Below the pieces are notes generated by a model. The model was not told the DNA's origin. It ran no database searches and worked only from the letters and a program-made list of their open reading frames with translations. Positions 7,450 through 13,477 of a DNA stretch of 13,993 nt are shown here, in pieces. Within the stretch, counting starts at the first letter, position 1. Every line of letters begins with the position of its first letter. Source of the DNA: UBA1738 sp045658645 (lineage in GTDB: Bacteria > Bacillota > Clostridia > UBA1381); contig JAZOVJ010000037.1 of NCBI GenBank assembly GCA_045658645.1, positions 1-13,993 of the forward strand, in the 5' to 3' direction. The position numbers were made by a program, and so were the translations under genes.

Positions 7450-7483
7450 GATTATAGTAAAATACAAAAAAGGAGTGATTTTT

Positions 7484-7927
7484 GTGGATAAGCTAATAGA
7501 TACTATTAAAAAGGGATTTTCAATCGCCGTAACCGAGGCAGGAAAGCTTACTAAAACAGTTGCTGGAAAAACAAACAACCTTGTGGACGTTACAAAGCTT
7601 AATCTTGCATTAAACGAGACAGAAAGAAAGATTACAGCTCTTTATGAGAAAATTGGTGAAACGGTATATTCAAAACACACACAGGGAGAGCTTAACTGCC
7701 AGGAGTTTGATGAAATTCTGAATGAAATTGATGCTTTCAAGGCTGAACAGGAAGGCATAAAGGCACAGATTGCCGAGCTAAAGAATGCAATTACTTGTCC
7801 TGAATGCGGAATAAATAACGACAAGGACAGTGAATTCTGTTCAAAGTGCGGTGCAAAGCTTTCAGACGATGGCGAAAAGACTGAAGAAGATAAGGTTATT
7901 GAAGTAACTGAGTTTACAGAAGAATAA
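7484..7927 (+). CDS. Coiled-coil protein with C-terminal zinc ribbon
   Basis: The 147-residue soluble protein has an amphipathic N-terminal helix (1-25), then a long helical, charged region (about 35-103) likely to form a coiled coil. A zinc ribbon with four cysteines at C105, C108, C119 and C122 (CPECG ... CSKCG) follows, and then a very acidic tail (SDDGEKTEEDK... to the end). Proteins of this layout are common in Clostridia and have no assigned role; an adaptor or stress function would be a guess. GTG at 7484 is taken as the start since AGGAG (7471-7475) lies 8 nt before it. The in-frame GTG at 7475 lies within that ribosome site. It is monocistronic between its own promoter and the terminator at 7931-7960. 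Confidence 0.85.
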   Translation: MDKLIDTIKKGFSIAVTEAGKLTKTVAGKTNNLVDVTKLNLALNETERKITALYEKIGETVYSKHTQGELNCQEFDEILNEIDAFKAEQEGIKAQIAELKNAITCPECGINNDKDSEFCSKCGAKLSDDGEKTEEDKVIEVTEFTEE

Positions 7928-7930
7928 TTA

Positions 7931-7960
7931 AAACAGGAGTGTTAAACTCCTGTTTTTTTT
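7931..7960 (+). terminator. Intrinsic terminator of the zinc-ribbon gene
   Basis: A perfect 10-bp stem, AAACAGGAGT (7931-7940) with ACTCCTGTTT (7946-7955), with loop GTTAA is followed by a T-run to 7960. It starts 3 nt after the stop codon. Confidence 0.92.
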
Positions 7961-7997
7961 AGGTAATAACTTTTTAAATATTTTTATCGAAAAAGTA

Positions 7998-8026
7998 TTG
8001 ACATTAACAAAAAATTAGTGTATAAT
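7998..8026 (+). promoter_or_regulatory. Consensus promoter of tRNA-Met
   Basis: TTGACA (7998-8003), 17 bp, TATAAT (8021-8026): a perfect sigma-A consensus. Transcription should start about 8032-8034, some 12 nt before the mature tRNA. Confidence 0.92.
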
Positions 8027-8044
8027 TCTTTTTGTTGTCAATAT

Positions 8045-8121
8045 GGCGGTATAGCTCAGTTGGCTAGAGCATACGGTTCATACCCGTAGTGTCACTAGTT
8101 CGAATCTAGTTACCGCTACCA
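8045..8121 (+). tRNA. tRNA-Met (CAT), elongator type
   Basis: The 77-nt cloverleaf folds completely: acceptor GGCGGTA with TACCGCT (G1-U72 wobble), D-stem GCTC/GAGC, anticodon stem TACGG/CCGTA with loop TTCATAC and anticodon CAT at 8079-8081, T-stem ACTAG/CTAGT with loop TTCGAAT, discriminator A and encoded CCA. The initiator feature (unpaired 1-72, three GC pairs in the anticodon stem) is absent. Overall wording resembles the Bacillus elongator tRNA-Met. A CAT anticodon could also be the lysidine-modified Ile tRNA, but that has a different acceptor (GGGCCT type). Confidence 0.93.
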
Positions 8122-8123
8122 GT

Positions 8124-8154
8124 CGGAACAAGTTACGCTTGTTCCGATTTTTTT
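8124..8154 (+). terminator. Intrinsic terminator of tRNA-Met
   Basis: A perfect 9-bp stem, CGGAACAAG (8124-8132) with CTTGTTCCG (8138-8146), with loop TTACG is followed by A and a seven-T run. It begins 3 nt after the CCA end. Confidence 0.93.
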
Positions 8155-8174
8155 ATGTAAACACACATTATGCC

Positions 8175-8203
8175 TTGACAAAAACCACATAATAATTTAA
8201 AAT
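8175..8203 (+). promoter_or_regulatory. Promoter of tRNA-Arg
   Basis: TTGACA (8175-8180), 17 bp, TAAAAT (8198-8203). It lies between the tRNA-Met terminator and tRNA-Arg, so the second tRNA is an independent unit. Confidence 0.88.
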
Positions 8204-8221
8204 TGTACTTGTATTAAACAC

Positions 8222-8296
8222 GCTCCCGTAGTAAAGAGGATATTACAAGCCCCTCCTAAGGGTTAGTCATCGGTTCGATTCCGGTCGGGAGTGCCA
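8222..8296 (+). tRNA. tRNA-Arg (CCT)
   Basis: The 75-nt cloverleaf has acceptor GCTCCCG with CGGGAGT (G1-U72 wobble), D-stem GTAA/TTAC with loop AGAGGATA containing GG, anticodon stem AGCCC/GGGTT with loop CTCCTAA and anticodon CCT at 8255-8257, T-stem ATCGG/CCGGT with loop TTCGATT, discriminator G and encoded CCA. It reads the AGG arginine codon. Confidence 0.93.
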
Positions 8297-8297
8297 T

Positions 8298-8329
8298 ATC
8301 GAAACAGGGTCACCTGTTTCGATTTTTTT
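8298..8329 (+). terminator. Intrinsic terminator of tRNA-Arg
   Basis: A perfect 11-bp stem, ATCGAAACAGG (8298-8308) with CCTGTTTCGAT (8313-8323), with loop GTCA is followed by a T-run to 8329. It starts one base after the CCA. Confidence 0.93.
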
Positions 8330-8421
8330 GTGCAAAAAATGCTTAAATAATGGAAATGACATATTTTAAAAGTTTTAAGGAAATGCTAATAATGTAGTTT
8401 TATGTTGAAAGAGGATTTATT

Positions 8422-9525
8422 ATGTTAAAAAAGTTAATTGCTTTTATTATATGTTTTTCTGTACTCCCAACGCCGTGCAGGGCATTTTCTGTAAGTGCCG
8501 GTGCAAGCATAGTGATTTGTGCCGACACCAATCAGGTTTTATACGGCGAAAACCAACACAAAAAAATGGGGATTGCAAGCACCACGAAAATTATGACCGC
8601 CATTATTGCACTGGAAAACGGCAACACCACAGATATAGTCACAATTTCACAAAATGCAGCCAGTCAGGAGGGTTCTTCTGTATATTTAAAGCCCGGCGAC
8701 AAGGTTTTGCTTTGCGACCTTTTATACGCTCTTATGCTGAACTCCGGCAACGATGCCGCCATGGCAATAGCCGAACATATCGCAAAGACACCTGACGAAT
8801 TTGCGGTTTTAATGAACGAAAAAGCCGCCGAGCTTGGTTGTCGCAATACGCACTTCATAAATCCGAGCGGTCTTCCTGATGATTCACATTATTCAACAGC
8901 ATACGATATGGCGATTATAATGTCTTATGCCATAAAGAATGACGAATTTGCCAAAATTGTAGCAACACGTGAGCATCAGATAAAAACTGCTGACAGCATC
9001 ACTTATCTAAAAAACCACAACAAACTTTTATGGCAATATCCCGACTGCACAGGCGGGAAAACCGGATTTACCAAAGCATCCGGCAGGTGTTTTGTTTCCT
9101 GTGCCGAAAAGGATGGGGTAAGACTGGTTTCTGTCACTCTTGATGCGCCTGACGATTGGAATGACCACAAAAATCTTCTTGATTTCGGTTTTGATAAAGC
9201 GGAAATGACGCCTGTTCTTTTACAGAACGAAATTTTATGTACCCGAAGAATACGTGGTGCAAGACTTAATATTTTAGCGGGTGATGATTTCTCCATTCCG
9301 CTAAAAAACGGAAGAAAACGCCATATAACCTTAAAGGTTAACCTTGACGAAACCATAAACGGCGAGATAAACTATGGTACACACCTTGGTTATGGCGACA
9401 TTTACGTGGGTAACGTTCTTGCAGGAACAGTTGAACTTATAAGCGGACAAAGTATTCAGGGTGCTAAACGAAACGCATTCTCTGATACATTTGGTAGCGT
9501 GTTTAAGAATACGTTACTAAAATAA
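8422..9525 (+). CDS. D-alanyl-D-alanine carboxypeptidase (DacF/PBP5 type, peptidase S11)
   Basis: This secreted enzyme removes the terminal D-Ala from peptidoglycan stem peptides. An N-terminal signal (1-21: KK, hydrophobic stretch IAFIICFSVLP, cleavage probably near CRA-F) is followed by the S11 domain. Its three active-site motifs are STTK at 53-56 (S53 nucleophile), SGN at 108-110 and KTG at 213-215 (GGKTGFTKASG). A C-terminal PBP5-like beta domain (about 265-350) follows. No obvious C-terminal amphipathic membrane anchor is seen, although the tail SVFKNTLLK is short and basic. Length (367) fits the DacF/DacB group. AGAGG lies 8 nt before the ATG. The 92 bp between the tRNA-Arg terminator and this start must hold its promoter; TGcTAATAA at 8384-8392 is a weak extended -10 candidate without a good -35 box, so a sporulation sigma factor is possible. 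Confidence 0.95.
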   Translation: MLKKLIAFIICFSVLPTPCRAFSVSAGASIVICADTNQVLYGENQHKKMGIASTTKIMTAIIALENGNTTDIVTISQNAASQEGSSVYLKPGDKVLLCDLLYALMLNSGNDAAMAIAEHIAKTPDEFAVLMNEKAAELGCRNTHFINPSGLPDDSHYSTAYDMAIIMSYAIKNDEFAKIVATREHQIKTADSITYLKNHNKLLWQYPDCTGGKTGFTKASGRCFVSCAEKDGVRLVSVTLDAPDDWNDHKNLLDFGFDKAEMTPVLLQNEILCTRRIRGARLNILAGDDFSIPLKNGRKRHITLKVNLDETINGEINYGTHLGYGDIYVGNVLAGTVELISGQSIQGAKRNAFSDTFGSVFKNTLLK

Positions 9526-9541
9526 AAAATGAGGGTTAAAA

Positions 9542-9584
9542 TGATATGCACCCCAAAAGTTAGACACTTTTGGGGTGCATATCA
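9542..9584. repeat. Perfect 19-bp inverted repeat between convergent genes; IS-end-like, possible terminator
   Basis: TGATATGCACCCCAAAAGT (9542-9560) is the exact reverse complement of 9566-9584, with a 5-base spacer TAGAC. On the minus strand the stem is directly followed by TTTTAACCC, so it could end the ECF transporter transcript. On the + strand no T-run follows immediately, though a second small hairpin (9585-9591 with 9600-9606) does. The block starts TG, ends CA, and contains CACCCCAAAAGTTAGAC, a wording I associate with terminal repeats of IS3-family elements in Firmicutes. No transposase and no clear flanking target duplication is present. Confidence 0.7.
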
Positions 9585-9636
9585 AACCTTACAATTTTTT
9601 AAGGTTCGGCGGTTTATGTTTTAACAAAAACAGCAC

Positions 9637-12093
9637 TTATCTCACAACTAAACCATATTTCACTTTAATTCTTTCAAGTTTTTCCATCATCGGTTCTGAA
9701 ATAAACCAAAGGAATACTGCTGTTGCAACTGCGTGGACCAAATCAAGCGGCAATCCTGCTATATAACTGGACACAATCATTTCCCAAGTAATATTATTCT
9801 GCCACATTATAATTGAAGCAGGGTTAAGAATACCGCCATAAATCACAAGAGTCGTTAAAAATCCAAAAACAGAAAGAAATATTTTGCTCTTTTTAAGAGT
9901 ATCCTTTTTGAAGAGCAATCCTGCAAAAAAACCAATAGTACCAAGGGCAAACATTTGCCATGGTGTCCAAGGGCCTTGTCCGAAGAAAAAGTTTGAAACA
10001 AAGCCTGTAACTGCACCTGTTAAAAATCCCGTTTCTGCCCCGAAGCATAATCCTGAAATAATCAGAATTGCCACTGTGGGTTTAAAATGCGGAGTCATAA
10101 AAAATACAGTTCTTCCCGCAACTGCTATGGCACACAGGGCACTTATCACTACAATATCCCGTGCTTTTGGCTTCCGTGACTCGAAACACATAATAAAAGG
10201 TATTAATGTTTCCAGTATTATTAATAAGCTTATAAAATAATACTTTCTGTCACCAAAACCTTGTATTCCTGCATATATGGTAAGCGGAACTAAAAATAAC
10301 GGCAATAGTGTAGTAAAAAGTGTTTTCTTTTTAAGCTTATTCTGTTTTGGAACATTTACAGAATAATTTTTAGTCTCTTTTTTGGGTTTATTTTCCCATT
10401 CTGTTTTACTAACCTTTTTTTCTCTCTTCGGCAAATCACCACCGCAAGCAAGAATTATATCTTCTGCTAAAACAGCATCAGGAAGACAAGTTCTCGCCAT
10501 ACGATTTGCAGATGTTGTGTAAAAATTCTTACCCTTAAAAAACTCTCTTGGCGTTCCTTGTGACGTTATATTGCCATCAAACATAAGAGCACATCTGTCG
10601 GCATATTCTGCACAGAATTCAATATCGTGAGATACCATAACAATGGTTACGCCTTTTGCTTTTAAGCCCAATAGAATATCTGCAAATTCTTCCTTAAACT
10701 GTGCATCCATACCTTTTGTCGGTTCATCAAGTAGCAGTATTTCAGGCCTCATCAGAAGTATTTTAGCAAGAGCAGTTCGCTGTTGCTCACCGCCTGATAA
10801 ATCATAAGGATGCGAGTCTAAAAGGTTCTCTATTCTGCAAAGTCCTGCAATATTATGTACCTTTTGTTCTTTTTCTTCTTTTGTAAGTTCCTGTTCACTC
10901 AAACCTTCCATTAGGTCAAGGTGAACTGTTTTCTTCACGAACACGCTTTGAGGATTTTGCGGTAAAACACCTAAAAGTCCGTCATACAAATTCTTGATTT
11001 TTAAAACGCTTTCGCCATTGATTTTTACATCGCCGCGGTATGGCTTGTTAAGTCCTGATATAAGAGAAAGTGCGGTTGTTTTCCCCGTGCCGTTTCCGCC
11101 AACTAAGCAAAACAGTTCGCCTTTATTGACGCTTAAATTAAAGTCTTTTACAGCATCAGGCAAATCTTTTTCATACCTGAACCATGCATTTTTCACTTCG
11201 ATCACAGCATCGGCATTTTCCTGTGCTTTATCTTTTGGGATTACGCCGTCACTTAAAGTGTTCTCTTTTGAATATTCCGAAAGCCACATTCTGCCGTCTC
11301 GTACCGTAATAGGACAAGGCAAAGAATTTTTAACACTTGCGTGCACTCTCATAGGTGTTGGAAGTGCTTTACACATATCGTGATTTATGTCTTTTAAAAT
11401 TTTACCTGCTTTCTTCGGTGTTTCGTCTGCAATAATTTTACCGTTATCCATAACAATAACCCTGTCTGCCAAAGGGAAAGTTTCTTCCATGCGGTGTTCT
11501 GTAAGAATAACGGTTGTTCCAAGCTCACGGTTAATCTTTTCAAGAGTATTTAAAAATTCACTTGCTGAAATCGGGTCAAGCTGACTTGTCGGCTCATCAA
11601 GTATCAGTACAGATGGGTTCATTACCATCACGGATGCAAGATTTAATAATTGCTTTTGACCGCCCGAAAGTTCTGCCACGTTCTTATAAAACCAGGATTG
11701 TATTCCAAAGAATGATGCCATTTCCGAAACTCTTGTTCTTATTTCATTTTGTTCAATCCCAAGGCTTTCAAGTCCGAATGCCAGTTCGTGCCACACCTTA
11801 TCGGTTACAATCTGATTATCAGGATTCTGCATAACAAAGCCAATGCCCGATGCCTGCTCTTTGACATCGCAGTCTGCAAGTTTTTTGCCGTTAAAATAAA
11901 TATTTCCCGTAATCTTTCCAAAAGGTGATAATGAAGATTTTAAGAGTCTTAAAAGTGTGGTTTTACCGCATCCCGATTTTCCGCAAAGAAGAATAAACTC
12001 GCCCTGATTTATAGTAAAGTTTATATCGCAAAGTGCCATATCACATCTTACAGGATAAGTAAAACTCAAATTTTCGACCTTAAAGCATTCCAT
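9637..12093 (-). CDS. ECF transporter fusion: two ABC ATPases plus S component (predicted corrinoid importer)
   Basis: One 818-residue chain combines modules usually made separately. The first ATPase (about 1-245) has Walker A GKSGCGKTT (38-46), Q89, signature LSGGQ (142-146), Walker B VLILDEPT (162-169) and H200. The second (about 298-530) has Walker A GGNGTGKTT (332-340), Q379, LSGGEQQR (432-439), LLLDEPT (453-459) and H489. Both look catalytically complete. A charged linker (about 553-590) leads to a membrane region (591-818) with about eight helices, the last six resembling an ECF S component (conserved FKPTVAILIISGLCFGAETGF and FGQGPWTPWQMF). ATG at 12093 is chosen because GGGAGG lies 7 nt upstream; the in-frame TTG at 12108 overlaps that site. 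It overlaps ecfT by 28 nt. Substrate: cobalamin is inferred from cobO and the DUF4430 gene in the same operon. Confidence 0.9.
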   Translation of the reverse strand: MECFKVENLSFTYPVRCDMALCDINFTINQGEFILLCGKSGCGKTTLLRLLKSSLSPFGKITGNIYFNGKKLADCDVKEQASGIGFVMQNPDNQIVTDKVWHELAFGLESLGIEQNEIRTRVSEMASFFGIQSWFYKNVAELSGGQKQLLNLASVMVMNPSVLILDEPTSQLDPISASEFLNTLEKINRELGTTVILTEHRMEETFPLADRVIVMDNGKIIADETPKKAGKILKDINHDMCKALPTPMRVHASVKNSLPCPITVRDGRMWLSEYSKENTLSDGVIPKDKAQENADAVIEVKNAWFRYEKDLPDAVKDFNLSVNKGELFCLVGGNGTGKTTALSLISGLNKPYRGDVKINGESVLKIKNLYDGLLGVLPQNPQSVFVKKTVHLDLMEGLSEQELTKEEKEQKVHNIAGLCRIENLLDSHPYDLSGGEQQRTALAKILLMRPEILLLDEPTKGMDAQFKEEFADILLGLKAKGVTIVMVSHDIEFCAEYADRCALMFDGNITSQGTPREFFKGKNFYTTSANRMARTCLPDAVLAEDIILACGGDLPKREKKVSKTEWENKPKKETKNYSVNVPKQNKLKKKTLFTTLLPLFLVPLTIYAGIQGFGDRKYYFISLLIILETLIPFIMCFESRKPKARDIVVISALCAIAVAGRTVFFMTPHFKPTVAILIISGLCFGAETGFLTGAVTGFVSNFFFGQGPWTPWQMFALGTIGFFAGLLFKKDTLKKSKIFLSVFGFLTTLVIYGGILNPASIIMWQNNITWEMIVSSYIAGLPLDLVHAVATAVFLWFISEPMMEKLERIKVKYGLVVR

Positions 12094-12953
12094 TTCATCA
12101 CCTCCCAAAGTTCAATTATTATAGGGCAAATACAAAGCAGCAGGTATGCTGCAAATACGCTTATTCCGAATACCGAAGCTTCTGCCATTTGCATTGTTGG
12201 ATAAAATTTAAAACTCATTCCTCCCATCAGGTTACCAAAAAAAGTATATGTTCCCAAAATAAAAATGCATATAAGCGCTTTTTTGTCCCTCTTATCAAAT
12301 TTAAATATTGAAAAAGCTGTTCTTCCCGGGATGCCATATCCTCGTGCTTTCATACTGTCTGCCGTGTCAATAGCGTTTTCAAGGGACCAGGTTGTCATTA
12401 TTGACAGAATGTTAACTCCGGCTTTTGCACGCTTTATTATACCGCCTTCTGTTTCATTACGGCCCATACACTTTTGAGCATTTGCTACCACCTTAAGCTG
12501 ATGTGCAAACTTCGGCACAAAGCGAAGTGTCATTGATATAATAAGCGACATTGACGGAATGATCCTTCCAAACAGATATATAAACTTATCGCTTGTCATT
12601 ACTTCGTTGTAGCAAGAGAAATGACAAATAACGCTCACTATCATTAAAGCCGTACAAAGTCCGTAAATAACTGACTCCAAAGTGAGCGGATTTCCGCTTG
12701 GCAGATAAGCTATAATGGTAACTCCCTCGTGATTAAAAAGCGGGTTTATAAGTGCCATTAAAATCAACATCGGGACCATATATATTAAGTTTTTCCTGAC
12801 CTGTTTTCCGCCTTTTAGCATCACGGAATATATAAACCCTGATATTAGTGAAACAGTAAGGCAAACTGGATGCATTAAAAAGCATGAAAAACCGATTACA
12901 AATACAAAATATGTAAAATTCACAGCTGGGTGATATGTCTTAAACTCATTCAT
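12066..12953 (-). CDS. ecfT: ECF transporter transmembrane subunit EcfT
   Basis: This is the scaffold membrane protein that links the ATPases to the substrate-binding S component in energy-coupling-factor importers. The 295-residue protein has several membrane helices: about 10-45, 57-75, 92-115, 128-145 and a C-terminal pair. Family motifs are NPLFNHEG (70-77), RFVPKFAHQLKVVANAQ (144-160) on the coupling helices, and the Ala-Arg-Gly signature SMKARGYG (200-207) that docks into the ATPases. ATG at 12953 is taken as start: it follows the cobO stop by a single base (TAA-A-ATG) and is reached from AAGGA in cobO. A TTG at 12965 has no room for a binding site. The 3' end overlaps the fused ATPase/S gene. 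Confidence 0.93.
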   Translation of the reverse strand: MNEFKTYHPAVNFTYFVFVIGFSCFLMHPVCLTVSLISGFIYSVMLKGGKQVRKNLIYMVPMLILMALINPLFNHEGVTIIAYLPSGNPLTLESVIYGLCTALMIVSVICHFSCYNEVMTSDKFIYLFGRIIPSMSLIISMTLRFVPKFAHQLKVVANAQKCMGRNETEGGIIKRAKAGVNILSIMTTWSLENAIDTADSMKARGYGIPGRTAFSIFKFDKRDKKALICIFILGTYTFFGNLMGGMSFKFYPTMQMAEASVFGISVFAAYLLLCICPIIIELWEVMKWNALRSKI

Positions 12954-12954
12954 T

Positions 12955-13467
12955 TTAAAATTCAATTCCTTCTCGTGGTAAAGCTCCGTTTTTATACGGA
13001 TGCTTTACCGATTTAACTTCAGAGATGTAGTCTGATATACCGGCAATCTTTTCCGTCAAGGTGTGTCCTGTAAGAATGACTTCCAAACCATCTTTCAGTT
13101 TTGAAATCAACTCTATCAGCTCATCTTCGTCAATATATCCATAGCTTACCGCATCTAATACCTCATCTAAAACAAGCATCTGATAAGCGTTCGTTTTACT
13201 TTTCACATCTACGAAAAGAAGTTCGTTATATGCTTTGGAAAGTACAGGTGTGCGGTCACTATTTGCGTTGTCAAAAAGTTCATAATGCTCATCAGAACAC
13301 AAAACATCAATGCCATTTATTTTTTTTAAAGTGTTGAATTCAGAAGACTCGCTATTTTTTAAGAACTGCACAATTAACACACGCTTCCCGCACCCTGCAC
13401 ATCGTATTGCCGCTCCGATTGAAGCAGTTGTTTTTCCTTTTCCATCTCCAAAGTAAGTTTGTATCAT
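12955..13467 (-). CDS. cobO: Cob(I)alamin adenosyltransferase (CobA/CobO type)
   Basis: This enzyme transfers the adenosyl group of ATP to cob(I)alamin or related corrinoids to make the coenzyme form. The 170-residue P-loop protein has its nucleotide loop almost at the N-terminus (GDGKGKTT, 7-14, with the family-typical reversed order), VLDEVLDAVSYGYI in the middle, LTGH and DYISEVKSVKHPY near the end, and the closing GIEF found in CobO proteins. Compared with enterobacterial CobA it lacks about 25 N-terminal residues that cover the active site there, as in other short Firmicutes forms. AGGAG, overlapping the upstream TAG stop codon, precedes the ATG by 7 nt. It sits between the DUF4430 gene and ecfT in a tight operon, which suggests it acts on imported corrinoid rather than on de novo product. 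Confidence 0.94.
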   Translation of the reverse strand: MIQTYFGDGKGKTTASIGAAIRCAGCGKRVLIVQFLKNSESSEFNTLKKINGIDVLCSDEHYELFDNANSDRTPVLSKAYNELLFVDVKSKTNAYQMLVLDEVLDAVSYGYIDEDELIELISKLKDGLEVILTGHTLTEKIAGISDYISEVKSVKHPYKNGALPREGIEF

Positions 13468-13477
13468 CTTTATTCTC

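Noticed and set aside
7315..7483. LexA/SOS operator upstream of the DUF1294-dinB operon
   Set aside because: No GAAC-N4-GTTC type inverted repeat was found near the promoter.
8045..8121. Reading the CAT tRNA as initiator tRNA-fMet or lysidine tRNA-Ile
   Set aside because: The acceptor begins GGCGGTA with G1-U72 pairing, and the anticodon stem lacks the three GC pairs of an initiator; it resembles elongator tRNA-Met.
9526..9636. A complete IS or MITE at the 9542-9584 palindrome
   Set aside because: There is no transposase, no internal sequence beyond 5 bases and no clear target-site duplication; kept only as a repeat.
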